A program made the translations under genes and the position numbers. This document shows positions 1 through 8,267 of a DNA stretch of 64,000 bases, one piece after another. Source of the DNA: Flaviflagellibacter deserti (GTDB lineage: Bacteria; Pseudomonadota; Alphaproteobacteria; Rhizobiales; Methylopilaceae); the NCBI RefSeq assembly GCF_042652085.1, contig NZ_JBHSJF010000008.1, forward strand, positions 434,001-498,000. The letters run 5' to 3'. Numbering within the stretch: position 1 is the stretch's first letter; each line of letters begins with the position of its first letter. The notes below the pieces were generated by a model. That model was not told the DNA's origin. It made no database searches and saw only the letters and a list, made by a program, of their open reading frames with translations.

Positions 1-121
1 TTCCGCCAATTTTTACCATTTCTTCGTAATTGCGGTCGCATGCTCGCGCCGCGGGGCACTGATTCCTCCGCCGCTTTTCACGCCTGCCGGCTCCGGCCGG
101 CCTGATTGGATATTGCGACCC

Positions 122-628
122 ATGATCGCTCGCCGCCTGTTCCTTTCGCTGTTCCTCACGGCGCTCGCCCCCGACGTGTCGGGCGCGCAGGGAGCGCAAC
201 AACTGCTCGGCCAGTTCACCGACTGGGCCGCCTATTCGGCCACCGCCGGCAACGGCAAGGTCTGCTTCGTCATCTCGCAGCCCAAGAGCCGCGCGCCGGA
301 AGGCCTGAACCGCGACCCGGCCTATTTCTTCATTTCGCACCGCCCCGCCGAACGCGTCCGTAACGAAGTCAGCGTCCAGATCGGCTTTCCGCTTCGCGCC
401 GGTTCGACAATGGACCTCACGGTTGGTTCCGACACGTTCTCTCTTGTGACCCAGGACCAGCGCGGCTGGTCCAACGGCCAGGACGATTCCCGCATCGTCG
501 AGGCGATGCGCGGCGGTTCGGACATGACCGTGAAAGGCACGTCGGGACGCGGCAATGTCACGACCGACACCTATTCCCTCAGGGGAATCTCGGCCGCGAT
601 GGACCGCATCAACTCAGAGTGCCGCTGA
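122..628 (+). CDS. IalB-family (invasion-associated locus B-like) secreted protein
   Basis: The frame encodes about 168 residues with an N-terminal signal peptide (MIARRLF, a hydrophobic stretch, then an A-containing cleavage region near residue 22). The mature part resembles the invasion-associated locus B family, small periplasmic proteins common in Rhizobiales: it has the 'VCFVISQPK' stretch early and a late 'YSLRG' segment. An in-frame TTG lies 9 bases upstream at 113, but the ATG at 122 puts the signal peptide at the very N terminus and is preferred. Molecular role is unknown in most members; the virulence link comes from Bartonella and need not apply here. Monocistronic. Confidence 0.75.
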   Translation: MIARRLFLSLFLTALAPDVSGAQGAQQLLGQFTDWAAYSATAGNGKVCFVISQPKSRAPEGLNRDPAYFFISHRPAERVRNEVSVQIGFPLRAGSTMDLTVGSDTFSLVTQDQRGWSNGQDDSRIVEAMRGGSDMTVKGTSGRGNVTTDTYSLRGISAAMDRINSECR

Positions 629-672
629 GCCTTCCACCGAGGAGTAAAGTCCTAGATTTTTAGGGGCTTTTC

Positions 673-696
673 GGAACCTCGATTAGTGTGACGGGT
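673..696 (+). promoter_or_regulatory. Possible EcfG-type (general stress sigma) promoter
   Basis: A GGAAC element at 673-677 is followed after 15 bases by GGTT/GTT-like sequence around 693-696, ahead of the small glycine-rich secreted protein at 731. Alphaproteobacterial EcfG promoters have GGAAC and CGTT separated by about 16-17 bases, so the -10 match and spacing here are imperfect. Offered as a weak candidate only. Confidence 0.25.
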
Positions 697-730
697 TCTC
701 CCGAGGGTTGGAAGACCAGGGAGAGTCTCG

Positions 731-1063
731 ATGACAAACAAGATTTTCGCGACAACTTTTGCTGCCGCTATGCTGCTCGGATCGGCAGCGTTCGCCCAGA
801 CGAATAATCAGAACATCGATCCAGCGAACCCGCGGGCCAATATACCGGAAACCGATTGCCCGGCCGGCACGAACTGCCGCAACGCCTCTCCGGAGATGAA
901 GGGATCCAGCGATGCGCCGGGTGAGCAGGGTCGCAGCTCGACGACCGGTACGCCAGGCACAGGCACCGGCACGGGCGCGGGCGCAGGCGCCGGTGGCGGA
1001 GCAGGTGCCGGGGCCGGCGGTGGCGCTGGTGGTTCCGGCGGAGCCGGTGGCGGAAACAACTAA
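731..1063 (+). CDS. Small secreted glycine-rich low-complexity protein
   Basis: 110 residues. Residues 1-22 form a clear Sec signal peptide ending in 'SAAFAQ'. The middle part has two cysteines in 'DCPAGTNC'. From about residue 70 to the end the sequence is almost only Gly, Ala and Thr (TG and GAG repeats). A good Shine-Dalgarno (AGGGAGAG) precedes the ATG. The fold is probably disordered outside the cysteine pair. No family recognised; possibly a cell-envelope or stress protein given the possible EcfG element upstream, which is speculation. Confidence 0.7.
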   Translation: MTNKIFATTFAAAMLLGSAAFAQTNNQNIDPANPRANIPETDCPAGTNCRNASPEMKGSSDAPGEQGRSSTTGTPGTGTGTGAGAGAGGGAGAGAGGGAGGSGGAGGGNN

Positions 1064-1128
1064 TTTCTGACGCGCCATTTCGGGGCCGTTGCCTGTCCGG
1101 GCGGCGGCCTCGTGCTTTTTGGGCCGCG

Positions 1129-2334
1129 ATGGGCTATATGACGCCCATGCTTGCCGTCGCAGAACCCATGCCCGCAATTGCGGAGAAGCCCTCGCTTGTC
1201 GGGCTGAGCCGTTTGGAACTTTCCGAAGCCCTCGGTCTCGCCGGAGTGCCCGAGCGCGAACGACGCATGCGCACGACCCAGATCTGGCACTGGATCTACC
1301 ATCGCGGCGCCAGCGATTTCTCGGCGATGACGAACATGTCGAAGGCGCTGCGCACGGCGCTGGAAGAGGTCTTCACGCTGACCCGTCCGGAAGTCGTTTC
1401 GGAGCAGATTTCCGTCGACGGCACTCGCAAATGGCTGATCCTCCTGCCGGCTCGTCCGGACGACCGCCGTCCGCATGAGGTCGAGGCCGTCTACATTCCC
1501 GAGGCCGACCGCGGCACGCTCTGCGTCTCCAGCCAGGTCGGCTGCACGCTCGCCTGCACCTTCTGCCATACCGGCACGCAAACGCTCGTCCGTAACCTGA
1601 CCGCCGCCGAGATCGTCGCGCAGCTCATCGTTGCCCGCGACCGCATCGGCGACTGGCCGGGACAGACGCGCGCGACGGACGGCCTGATCCCGGATGCCGA
1701 GCGCGCGGTGACGAACATCGTCTTCATGGGCATGGGCGAGCCGCTCTACAATTTCGACGCCGTGAAGCAGGCGATCGAGGTGATGTCGGACGGCGAGGGA
1801 CTCAGCCTGTCGCGCCGCCGGATCACGGTGTCGACCTCCGGCGTTGTGCCGATGATCGAGAAGCTCGGCGCCGAAAGCGGCCCGATGCTGGCGATTTCAC
1901 TGCACGCGACGAACGACCCGCTCCGCAACGAGCTTGTTCCACTGAACAAGAAATATCCGATCGCCGAACTGCTTGAGGCCTGCCGGACCTATCCCGGCGT
2001 CTCCAACGCCCGCCGCATCACCTTTGAATACGTGATGCTGAAGGGCATCAACGACTCTGACGCCGAGGCTCGCAAGCTCGTCTCGCTGCTGAAGGGCATT
2101 CCGGCGAAGATCAACCTGATCCCGTTCAATCCCTGGCCCGGCACGCGCTATGAATGCTCGGACTGGGAGCGGATCGAGGCCTTCTCGGAGATCGTCTTCC
2201 GCGCGGGCTATGCCTCGCCGGTCCGCACGCCGCGTGGCCGCGACATCCTCGCCGCTTGCGGCCAGCTGAAATCGGCCACGGAACGGCTCCGGGCAAAGGA
2301 TCGCATGGCGGCGGCTGCGGTCGCGGCCGAGTGA
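1129..2334 (+). CDS. rlmN: 23S rRNA (adenine2503-C2)/tRNA (adenine37-C2) methyltransferase RlmN
   Basis: Radical-SAM enzyme that methylates C2 of A2503 in 23S rRNA and A37 in some tRNAs, supporting translational accuracy. Visible signatures are the iron-sulfur CX3CX2C motif 'CTLACTFC', the 'GMGEPLYN' SAM-binding segment, 'SLHA', and the C-terminal 'RDILAACGQL' cysteine that forms the covalent RNA intermediate. 401 residues is normal for alphaproteobacterial RlmN. The start could also be the in-frame ATGs at 1138 or 1147; no convincing Shine-Dalgarno decides. The next gene overlaps the stop codon, so the two are translationally coupled. Confidence 0.95.
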   Translation: MGYMTPMLAVAEPMPAIAEKPSLVGLSRLELSEALGLAGVPERERRMRTTQIWHWIYHRGASDFSAMTNMSKALRTALEEVFTLTRPEVVSEQISVDGTRKWLILLPARPDDRRPHEVEAVYIPEADRGTLCVSSQVGCTLACTFCHTGTQTLVRNLTAAEIVAQLIVARDRIGDWPGQTRATDGLIPDAERAVTNIVFMGMGEPLYNFDAVKQAIEVMSDGEGLSLSRRRITVSTSGVVPMIEKLGAESGPMLAISLHATNDPLRNELVPLNKKYPIAELLEACRTYPGVSNARRITFEYVMLKGINDSDAEARKLVSLLKGIPAKINLIPFNPWPGTRYECSDWERIEAFSEIVFRAGYASPVRTPRGRDILAACGQLKSATERLRAKDRMAAAAVAAE

Positions 2335-2780
2335 CCATCCTTCTCCGCCTGTTTCTGATCCCCGTCGGCTATTTCGGGGCGGTGTTCATGTCCGCGTCGC
2401 TTATCGCGGCCATCGAGTGGATTCGCGCCTACGGTCCGGTGGCCGACGACGCGGCGGCCCTGGCGGCGACTACGATCGTCGTCGTCACCGACTGGATATT
2501 CCTCTTCGCGATCATCGGGTATGCGGCGGCGCTGCCGAGCCTCGTCGTCGTGGCTCTCGCCGAGATCACCGCGCAGCGCAGCGCTCTGTTCTTCTGCGGC
2601 GCGGGTCTCGCCGTCGCATTTGCCGTGAGTCGCATCATGGATGTGGGCGGCGACAATCCAGCCGTTCCGCACGAGCCCTCGATCATCGCCGCTGCCGGTC
2701 TCGCGGGCGGGCTGGCCTATTGGGTTTCCTCGGGACGCTGGTCCGGGTTTCGCCGTCCGGTGGAACCGGTCAAAGGCTGA
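2331..2780 (+). CDS. Conserved small inner-membrane protein downstream of rlmN
   Basis: GTG start at 2331 overlaps the rlmN stop by four bases. The 149-residue product has about four hydrophobic segments: near residues 3-28, 35-70 (long, possibly two helices), 85-105 and 118-135, ending in a basic tail. No catalytic motif is apparent and I do not recognise a named family, although rhizobial genomes often carry such a protein beside rlmN. The start was chosen because it keeps the first membrane segment intact and gives tight coupling; longer upstream frames would lie inside rlmN. Confidence 0.65.
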   Translation: MTILLRLFLIPVGYFGAVFMSASLIAAIEWIRAYGPVADDAAALAATTIVVVTDWIFLFAIIGYAAALPSLVVVALAEITAQRSALFFCGAGLAVAFAVSRIMDVGGDNPAVPHEPSIIAAAGLAGGLAYWVSSGRWSGFRRPVEPVKG

Positions 2781-2844
2781 TCTCGTTTTCAGCGTCATGC
2801 TTCCGGTGTAGAGGAAGCGTTGGATTACCTCGGGAGGGTTCACG

Positions 2845-3438
2845 ATGGCCTTGTCATTCGCTCGTCTGCGCGCGCTCGCCGCCGCGGTCATCCTCGGTGG
2901 CATGGTCGCCGGCTGCGGCGTCAACACCATCCCGACGCTCGAAGAGCAGGCCAAGGCCCAGTGGAGCGAGGTTCAGAATCAGTACCAGCGTCGCGCCGAA
3001 TTGATCCCGAACCTCGTCGAGACGGTTAAGGGCTTCGCCGCCCAGGAGCGCGAGACGCTGACGGCCGTCATCGAGGCGCGCGCGAAGGCGACCCAGATCA
3101 CCGTGAATACCGATCAGTTGACCGACCCGGCCGCCCTCCAGCGCTTCCAGGATGCGCAGGCCCAGCTCTCGGGGGCGCTCGGTCGCCTGCTCGCCGTCAG
3201 CGAGAACTATCCCGAGCTCAAGTCGAACCAGAACTTTCTCGCTTTGCAGTCGCAGCTCGAAGGCACCGAGAACCGCATCGCCGTCTCCCGCCGCGACTAC
3301 ATCCAGGCGGTCCAGGCCTACAACACCGAGGTCCGCACCTTCCCCGGCCGCCTCTGGGCGCTCGTCTACAGCGCGCAGCCGATGGCGACGTTCGCGACAA
3401 GTGAGCAGAACCAGACCGCGCCGACGGTGAAGTTTTAA
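2845..3438 (+). CDS. lemA: LemA family lipoprotein
   Basis: 197 residues beginning with a lipoprotein signal whose lipobox is 'VAGC' (Cys about residue 24). The family hallmark 'YQRRAELIPNLVETVKGFA' follows near residues 48-66, and the rest is a helical LemA domain. LemA proteins are membrane-anchored helical bundles of unclear function that are usually encoded next to TPM/YgcG-type proteins, exactly as here. A Shine-Dalgarno (GGGAGGG) precedes the ATG. The stop TAA overlaps the ATG of the next gene by one base. Confidence 0.92.
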   Translation: MALSFARLRALAAAVILGGMVAGCGVNTIPTLEEQAKAQWSEVQNQYQRRAELIPNLVETVKGFAAQERETLTAVIEARAKATQITVNTDQLTDPAALQRFQDAQAQLSGALGRLLAVSENYPELKSNQNFLALQSQLEGTENRIAVSRRDYIQAVQAYNTEVRTFPGRLWALVYSAQPMATFATSEQNQTAPTVKF

Positions 3439-4313
3439 TGATCCGGCCGTCGTCCTCCGGCTTGACCGGAGGACCCAAGCAGCGCTTCGGGTGGATCCTC
3501 CGGTCAAGCCGGAGGATGGCGGCCTCGATTATTCTCGCCTTTGTCGTTCTGGGTGGCTCACCTCTCCAGGCCGCCGAGCCGACCTTTCCCGCCCTGACCA
3601 GTCGCGTTGTCGACGACGCCGGCATCCTCGACATCCAGACCGAGGCCGAGCTCGACACCAAGCTCGCCGAGCTCGAGAAGAAGACGACGATCCAGCTCGT
3701 CGTCGCGACCCTCAAATCCCTGCAGGACTACGACATCGCCGATTATGGCTATCGTCTCGGTCGTGCCTGGGGCGTCGGCCAGAAGAAGGACAACAGCGGC
3801 GCGATCCTGATCGTCGCGCCGAACGAGCGGAAGGTCCGCATCGAAGTCGGCTACGGCCTCGAAGGCATTCTGACCGATGCGATGACTAAGCTCGTCATTG
3901 AGAACGCCATCCTGCCCCGCTTCCGCGCCAACGACTTCGCGGGTGGCGTCACGCGTGGCGTGGACGATCTCGTCCAGGTTCTGGAGGGCGATCCTGACTA
4001 TGCCCGCCGCGCCGAGGAGGTGAAGGAGGGCGAGCGCGCCACCGACGATGCCGATTTCGGCTTCAACATCTTCATGGCGCTGCTGATCTGCTTCTTCGTC
4101 TTCCAGCTTCTGTATGGCAGCCGCCGCAGGCGGCGCCGTCGCGGTTCGCTGCCCTGGATCATCGGCGGCGGCAGCGGCTCGTCAGGAGGCTGGTCGTCTG
4201 GAGGCGGCTGGTCCTCCGGCGGCTTTGGTGGCGGAGGCTTCGGTGGCGGCGGTGGTGGTTTCAGCGGTGGCGGCGGCTCGTTCGGCGGAGGCGGCTCCTC
4301 GGGGAGCTGGTGA
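3438..4313 (+). CDS. TPM-domain (YgcG/Psb32-like) membrane protein
   Basis: 291 residues from the ATG that overlaps the lemA stop. Residues 1-27 are encoded by a palindromic repeat (3453-3516), so an ATG at 3516 giving a normal signal peptide (MAASIILAF) may be the ancestral start; its GGAGG lies directly against the ATG, which is poor spacing. Next comes a TPM domain (about 50-190, with 'DDAGIL' and 'VGYGLEGILTD'), a membrane helix near 212-230, an arginine cluster, and a C-terminal Gly/Ser-rich tail. Paired with LemA in many bacteria; proposed envelope quality-control roles are not proven. Confidence 0.88.
   Translation: MIRPSSSGLTGGPKQRFGWILRSSRRMAASIILAFVVLGGSPLQAAEPTFPALTSRVVDDAGILDIQTEAELDTKLAELEKKTTIQLVVATLKSLQDYDIADYGYRLGRAWGVGQKKDNSGAILIVAPNERKVRIEVGYGLEGILTDAMTKLVIENAILPRFRANDFAGGVTRGVDDLVQVLEGDPDYARRAEEVKEGERATDDADFGFNIFMALLICFFVFQLLYGSRRRRRRRGSLPWIIGGGSGSSGGWSSGGGWSSGGFGGGGFGGGGGGFSGGGGSFGGGGSSGSW
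3453..3516. repeat. Perfect 21-bp inverted repeat inside the 5' end of the TPM gene
   Basis: Arm 1 spans 3453-3473 and arm 2 spans 3496-3516; they are exact reverse complements separated by 22 bases. Each arm is itself nearly palindromic (TCCTCCGG...CCGGAGGA). This is the style of a rhizobial intergenic palindromic element, but here it sits between the coupled lemA stop/TPM start and the TPM signal peptide, in an open frame. It could form a strong mRNA hairpin that covers the second start codon. Confidence 0.85.
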
Positions 4314-4317
4314 TCAG

Positions 4318-4935
4318 ATGACGCCGAGCCTCAACGCGGAAGAAGCGGGCCGCATCTCGCAGGCCATCGAACAGGCCGAGACCAACACATCCGGCGAGCT
4401 CTTCGTCGTCGTTGCGCGGCAGGCCGACGATTATCGCCTGGTGCCTGTCCTATGGGCGGCGCTGGCTGCCCTGATCGTCGCCTGGCCGCTCCATCTGTTC
4501 ACGACTTGGGGCATGGGCCTGATCCTGACCATCCAGGGGTTCGTCTTCGTCCTTCTGGCCGCTGCTCTCTATCCCCTGAAAGCCAGATTGCGTGTCATCC
4601 CGCCGGCCTTGGCCGAGGATGAGGTCGAGCGCGCAGCCTATGAGCAATTCCTGTCCCACGGGATCCATCTCACCGAAGCCCGAACCGGCGTCCTGATCTA
4701 CGTCGCTCTCGCCGAACACCGCGTCGAGATCGTCGCCGACACCGGCATTGCCGCGAAGGTCGAGCAGCCCGAATGGGACGCGATCGCCGCCGAGATCGTG
4801 ACGGCCGCGAAATCGCGCGACCTCGCCTCCGGTCTGGTGCAGGCCGTAAAGCATTCCGGCGAACTCCTCGCCCGCCATTTCCCGCCCTCGGCTGGCGACC
4901 GCAACGAGCTTCCGAATAAGCTCGTCCAGATCTGA
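4318..4935 (+). CDS. TPM-domain membrane protein, second copy
   Basis: 205 residues starting at the ATG five bases after the preceding stop, consistent with one operon with lemA. It lacks a cleavable signal: a short N-terminal TPM-like segment (residues 1-35, 'TNTSGELFVVVA') is followed by two membrane helices (about 45-62 and 68-88), then the rest of the TPM domain ('LTEARTGVLIYVALAEH', 'VEIVADTGI'). This is the usual second TPM partner in lemA-TPM-TPM operons. Function unknown. Confidence 0.85.
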   Translation: MTPSLNAEEAGRISQAIEQAETNTSGELFVVVARQADDYRLVPVLWAALAALIVAWPLHLFTTWGMGLILTIQGFVFVLLAAALYPLKARLRVIPPALAEDEVERAAYEQFLSHGIHLTEARTGVLIYVALAEHRVEIVADTGIAAKVEQPEWDAIAAEIVTAAKSRDLASGLVQAVKHSGELLARHFPPSAGDRNELPNKLVQI

Positions 4936-4950
4936 GTCGGAGTGGGTTTG

Positions 4951-6312
4951 ATGAGAGCAGGGCGCGCGGGGATCCTTGGCTGGATCCTGTTCGATTTCGC
5001 CGCCCAGCCTGTCTTCACCCTGATCACCACCTTCATCTTCGCGCCGTTCTTCGCCTCGCGCGTGGCCGCCAATGCGGTCGAAGGGCAGGCGCTCTGGGGC
5101 TGGGCGACGGCCGTGGCGGGCCTGATCATTGCGGTCCTGTCGCCCGTGCTCGGCGCGGTGGCGGACGCGGCTGGGCATCGCAAGCCCTGGATATTCATTT
5201 TCTCCGTCCTGCTCTTCGTTGGTGCGTTCACGCTTTGGTGGGCGGAACCCGGCATGCCCTATGCGGTGCCGCTCGCGATGTTCGCCTTCGCGCTGACGAC
5301 GATCGGCGCTGAATTCGCGACCGTTTTCACCAATGCGATGATGCCGAGCCTCGTGCCGCAGCAGGAACTCGGCCGCCTGTCCGGCACCGGCTGGGCAATG
5401 GGCTATGTCGGCGGCTTGCTCAGTCTGGTATTAATGCTGGCGCTGATCGTCGGAAGCCCCGAGACCGGCAGGACACTCGCCGGGCTGATGCCGCTCTTCG
5501 GCCTCGACCCGCAGACGGGCGAGGGTGATCGCGCTTCCGGCCCGCTGTCCGCCCTCTGGTATCTGATCTTCGTCCTGCCGCTCTTCCTGTTCACGCCGGA
5601 CCTGCCGAAAGGCCTGCCGATCTCGACGGCGGTCCATGCCGGTCTAGCCAATCTTCGCGCCACGATCCTCGCCGTCCGGGAGCACCGGAACACGCTGATC
5701 TATCTAATCGCCCACATGATCTATGCCGATGGGCTGGTCGGCCTGTTCGCCTTCGGCGGCATCTATGCGTCGGGCATTTTCGGCTGGGCGACGACCGAGA
5801 TCGGCGCGTTCGGCATTCTCCTGACCATCACTGGAGCAATCGGCGCGTTCACCGGTGGCAGGCTCGACGACCGCTTCGGACCGCGCCCCGTGGTGCTCTG
5901 TTCGCTCGCGGTTCTGATGGTCGCCAGTCTCGGCATCCTCTCGACGACATCAAGCAGCGTGCTCTTCGGCATACCGGTTGCGCCGCCCGTAGCCGGTGAC
6001 GGATTGTTCGCATCCGCGGCGGAGCGGTTCTATCTGTTCTGTGGCGTGCTGATCGGCATGGTCGCGGGCCCGTTGCAGGCGGCGTCGCGCACGCTTCTCG
6101 TCCGCGTGTCCCCGCCGGACAACATCACCCAGTTCTTCGGGCTTTATGCCCTGGCAGGCAGGGTGACGAGCTTCCTCTGTCCGGCTCTCGTCGGTACGGT
6201 CACCGCGCTCGCGGCAAGCCAGCGCGCCGGTGTCAGCGTCATTATGCTGTTCTTTGCAGTGGGAGCTTTGGTGCTGACCGCCGTGAAAGTGCCCGGCGCG
6301 AAGCGGGCCTGA
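4951..6312 (+). CDS. MFS transporter, UMF1/Atg22-like
   Basis: About 453 residues with roughly eleven to twelve predicted membrane helices. The first loop carries 'GAVADAAGHRKPW', the MFS motif-A equivalent seen in the UMF1 (Atg22-like) group, and 'FDFAAQP' near the N terminus is typical of that group. Likely an inner-membrane efflux or solute carrier; substrate not predictable. ATG 4951 was preferred over GTG 4942 because GGAGTGGG lies about seven bases upstream. It follows the TPM gene by 15 bases and may be co-transcribed. Confidence 0.85.
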   Translation: MRAGRAGILGWILFDFAAQPVFTLITTFIFAPFFASRVAANAVEGQALWGWATAVAGLIIAVLSPVLGAVADAAGHRKPWIFIFSVLLFVGAFTLWWAEPGMPYAVPLAMFAFALTTIGAEFATVFTNAMMPSLVPQQELGRLSGTGWAMGYVGGLLSLVLMLALIVGSPETGRTLAGLMPLFGLDPQTGEGDRASGPLSALWYLIFVLPLFLFTPDLPKGLPISTAVHAGLANLRATILAVREHRNTLIYLIAHMIYADGLVGLFAFGGIYASGIFGWATTEIGAFGILLTITGAIGAFTGGRLDDRFGPRPVVLCSLAVLMVASLGILSTTSSSVLFGIPVAPPVAGDGLFASAAERFYLFCGVLIGMVAGPLQAASRTLLVRVSPPDNITQFFGLYALAGRVTSFLCPALVGTVTALAASQRAGVSVIMLFFAVGALVLTAVKVPGAKRA

Positions 6313-6326
6313 TCAGCAGATCGTGA

Positions 6327-6524
6327 TTAGCGGAAGTCTTTGACGACGACAACGACGGAATCGACCGGAGCGGTCTTGGTCAGGTCGTGAGCGGTGTCGA
6401 TGCGATGGGGAATACGGGGTTCAGCGACCACCGAACCGGTGTCGGGCGAAAGCGGCGCCAGAGCGGCTCCGAGAAGCAGCGCGAATACAAAGCCGCGCGT
6501 CATACGCACCGGAACGATTCGCAT
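6327..6524 (-). CDS. Small secreted hypothetical protein (65 aa)
   Basis: The minus-strand frame begins with a signal-peptide-like N terminus (basic MRIVPVRMTR, then a hydrophobic FVFALLLGAALA) and ends in a short mature part rich in Asp and Val. The ATG has a strong Shine-Dalgarno (GAAGAGGGGG) at normal spacing, the main reason to regard it as a gene. It lies downstream of purH on the same strand and convergent to the MFS gene. No family recognised. Confidence 0.55.
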   Translation of the reverse strand: MRIVPVRMTRGFVFALLLGAALAPLSPDTGSVVAEPRIPHRIDTAHDLTKTAPVDSVVVVVKDFR

Positions 6525-6541
6525 TCGACCCCCTCTTCACG

Positions 6542-6606
6542 TCCCATCCCCAGATGGGAAGCCCCCAAGCCCGGCGAACTTTGTAGACAGGCAGTCCCAG
6601 CCTGTC
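6542..6606. other. Two short hairpins between purH and the small secreted gene
   Basis: TCCCATC/GATGGGA (6542-6559, 4-base loop) and GACAGGC/GCCTGTC (6586-6606, 7-base loop) are perfect 7-bp stems within the 108-bp gap. Neither has a following T-run on the minus strand, so they are not classic terminators; they could stabilise the purH 3' end or form a processing signal. Confidence 0.45.
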
Positions 6607-6632
6607 ACCCCCGTAAATTCACTTGTTCACTT

Positions 6633-8219
6633 CTAGTGACGAAAATGACGCACCCCCATGAGAATCATGGCGATTCCGTGTTCGTCGGCCACATTTACCA
6701 CTTCATTATCGCGCACTGAACCGCCCGGTTGTATGGCGGCTGTCGCACCCGCCTGGATGGCCGTCAGCAGCCCGTCGGCGAACGGAAAGAACGCGTCGGA
6801 AGCGACCACGCTTCCCTTGGTCGGTGAATCCGTCCGGCCGGCCTCGCGGGCGATTTCTTCCGCCTTGGTGACAGCGATCCGCGCCGAGTCGACGCGGCTC
6901 ATCTGTCCAGCGCCGATGCCGACCGTCGCGCCCCCCTTGGCATAGACGATGGCATTCGACTTCACGTGCTTGACGACGCGCATCGCGAACAGGAGATCGG
7001 CGAGTTCCGCACTGGTCGGCGTGCGTTTGGTGACGACCTTCAGTTCCAGATCGTCGACAACCACATTGTCCCGGCTCTGCATCAAGAGGCCGCCGGCGAC
7101 CGATTTCACGATCAGTCCGCCCGCGCGGGTGTCCGGCAGCCCGCCGGTCAGCAGCAGGCGCAGGTTCTTCTTCGCGCCGATGATCTGGATCGCCTCGTCG
7201 CTCGCATCGGGCGCGATGATGACCTCGGTGAAGATTTTCACCATCTCGGCGGCGGCTTCGGCATCGAGCGTGCGGTTGACCGCGACGATGCCGCCGAAGG
7301 CCGAGACCGGGTCCGCCGCGAGCGCACGTCGATAGGCCTCCGCGACATCGCCCGCTTCCGCAACGCCGCAGGGATTGGCGTGCTTGATGATCGCGCATGC
7401 GGCCGTGTTGGCCGGATCGAACTCGGCGACGAGCTCGAACGCGGCGTCGGTGTCGTTGATATTGTTGTAGGAGAGCTCTTTGCCCTGCACCTGCCGGGCG
7501 GTGGCGACGCCGGGGCGCTGGTCCTGCGTCAGCCAGAGGCTTCCGGTCTGGTGCGGGTTTTCGCCGTAGCGCAGCGTCTGGCCGAGGCTCGCCGACATCG
7601 CGCCGAACGACATTGCGCTCTCGCCGATATGCCGGGAGAGATAGCTCGCGATCGCCGCGTCATAGGCCGAAGCCCGCGCGAACGCCTTCGCCGCCAGCGC
7701 CTCGCGGAACTTCTGGGTGGTCGCGCCGCCGTTCGCGTCCATAGCGCCCAGCACCGCCGCGTAATCCTTAGTATCGACGACGACCGTCACATCGGCATGG
7801 TTCTTCGCAGCACCGCGGATCATCGCCGGGCCGCCGACATCGATGTTCTCGATCATGTCGTCATGCGGCGCGTTCTTCTTCAGCGTCTCCTCGAACGGGT
7901 AGAGATTGACGACGAGAAGATCGATCGGCGCGATGCCGTGGTCGGCGGCCGACTTCTCGTGCTCCTCATTGCCGCGGATCATCAGGAGGCCGCCATGCAC
8001 CGACGGGTGCAGCGTCTTCACGCGGCCGTCCATCATCTCCGGGAAGCCGGTCACATCCGAGACGTCCGAAACGGCGAGGCCTGCATCCTTCAGCGCCTTC
8101 GCGGTGCCGCCGGTCGAGATCAGGGCCACGCCGCGTTCACTGAGCGCCCTCGCGAAGTCGACCAGACCTGTCTTGTCGGAAACGGAGAGAAGCGCGCGGC
8201 GGATCGGGCGGTCGGTCAT
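6633..8219 (-). CDS. purH: Bifunctional AICAR transformylase/IMP cyclohydrolase PurH
   Basis: Catalyses the last two steps of de novo purine synthesis, formylating AICAR with 10-formyl-THF and closing the ring to IMP. 528 residues is the family length. The N-terminal MGS-like cyclohydrolase domain (about 1-150) shows 'ISTGGTAKAL' and 'MMDGRVKTLHPSVHGGLL'. The C-terminal transformylase domain has 'LRYGENPHQ', 'IIKHANPCGVA' and 'SDAFFPFADG' (the KHANPC His is catalytic). Cytoplasmic. It follows the heparinase-family gene on the same strand with 48 bases between, a common rhizobial order. Confidence 0.97.
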   Translation of the reverse strand: MTDRPIRRALLSVSDKTGLVDFARALSERGVALISTGGTAKALKDAGLAVSDVSDVTGFPEMMDGRVKTLHPSVHGGLLMIRGNEEHEKSAADHGIAPIDLLVVNLYPFEETLKKNAPHDDMIENIDVGGPAMIRGAAKNHADVTVVVDTKDYAAVLGAMDANGGATTQKFREALAAKAFARASAYDAAIASYLSRHIGESAMSFGAMSASLGQTLRYGENPHQTGSLWLTQDQRPGVATARQVQGKELSYNNINDTDAAFELVAEFDPANTAACAIIKHANPCGVAEAGDVAEAYRRALAADPVSAFGGIVAVNRTLDAEAAAEMVKIFTEVIIAPDASDEAIQIIGAKKNLRLLLTGGLPDTRAGGLIVKSVAGGLLMQSRDNVVVDDLELKVVTKRTPTSAELADLLFAMRVVKHVKSNAIVYAKGGATVGIGAGQMSRVDSARIAVTKAEEIAREAGRTDSPTKGSVVASDAFFPFADGLLTAIQAGATAAIQPGGSVRDNEVVNVADEHGIAMILMGVRHFRH

Positions 8220-8267
8220 GGCAAGGTCCGGTGAGGGCAGGGCGGCGCGATAGCACGCCAGGGCACG

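Noticed and set aside
6966..8234. Long open frame (about 420 codons) antisense to purH
   Set aside because: High-GC shadow of a certain gene: Arg/Asp/Gly-rich composition, no ribosome site, no family resemblance.
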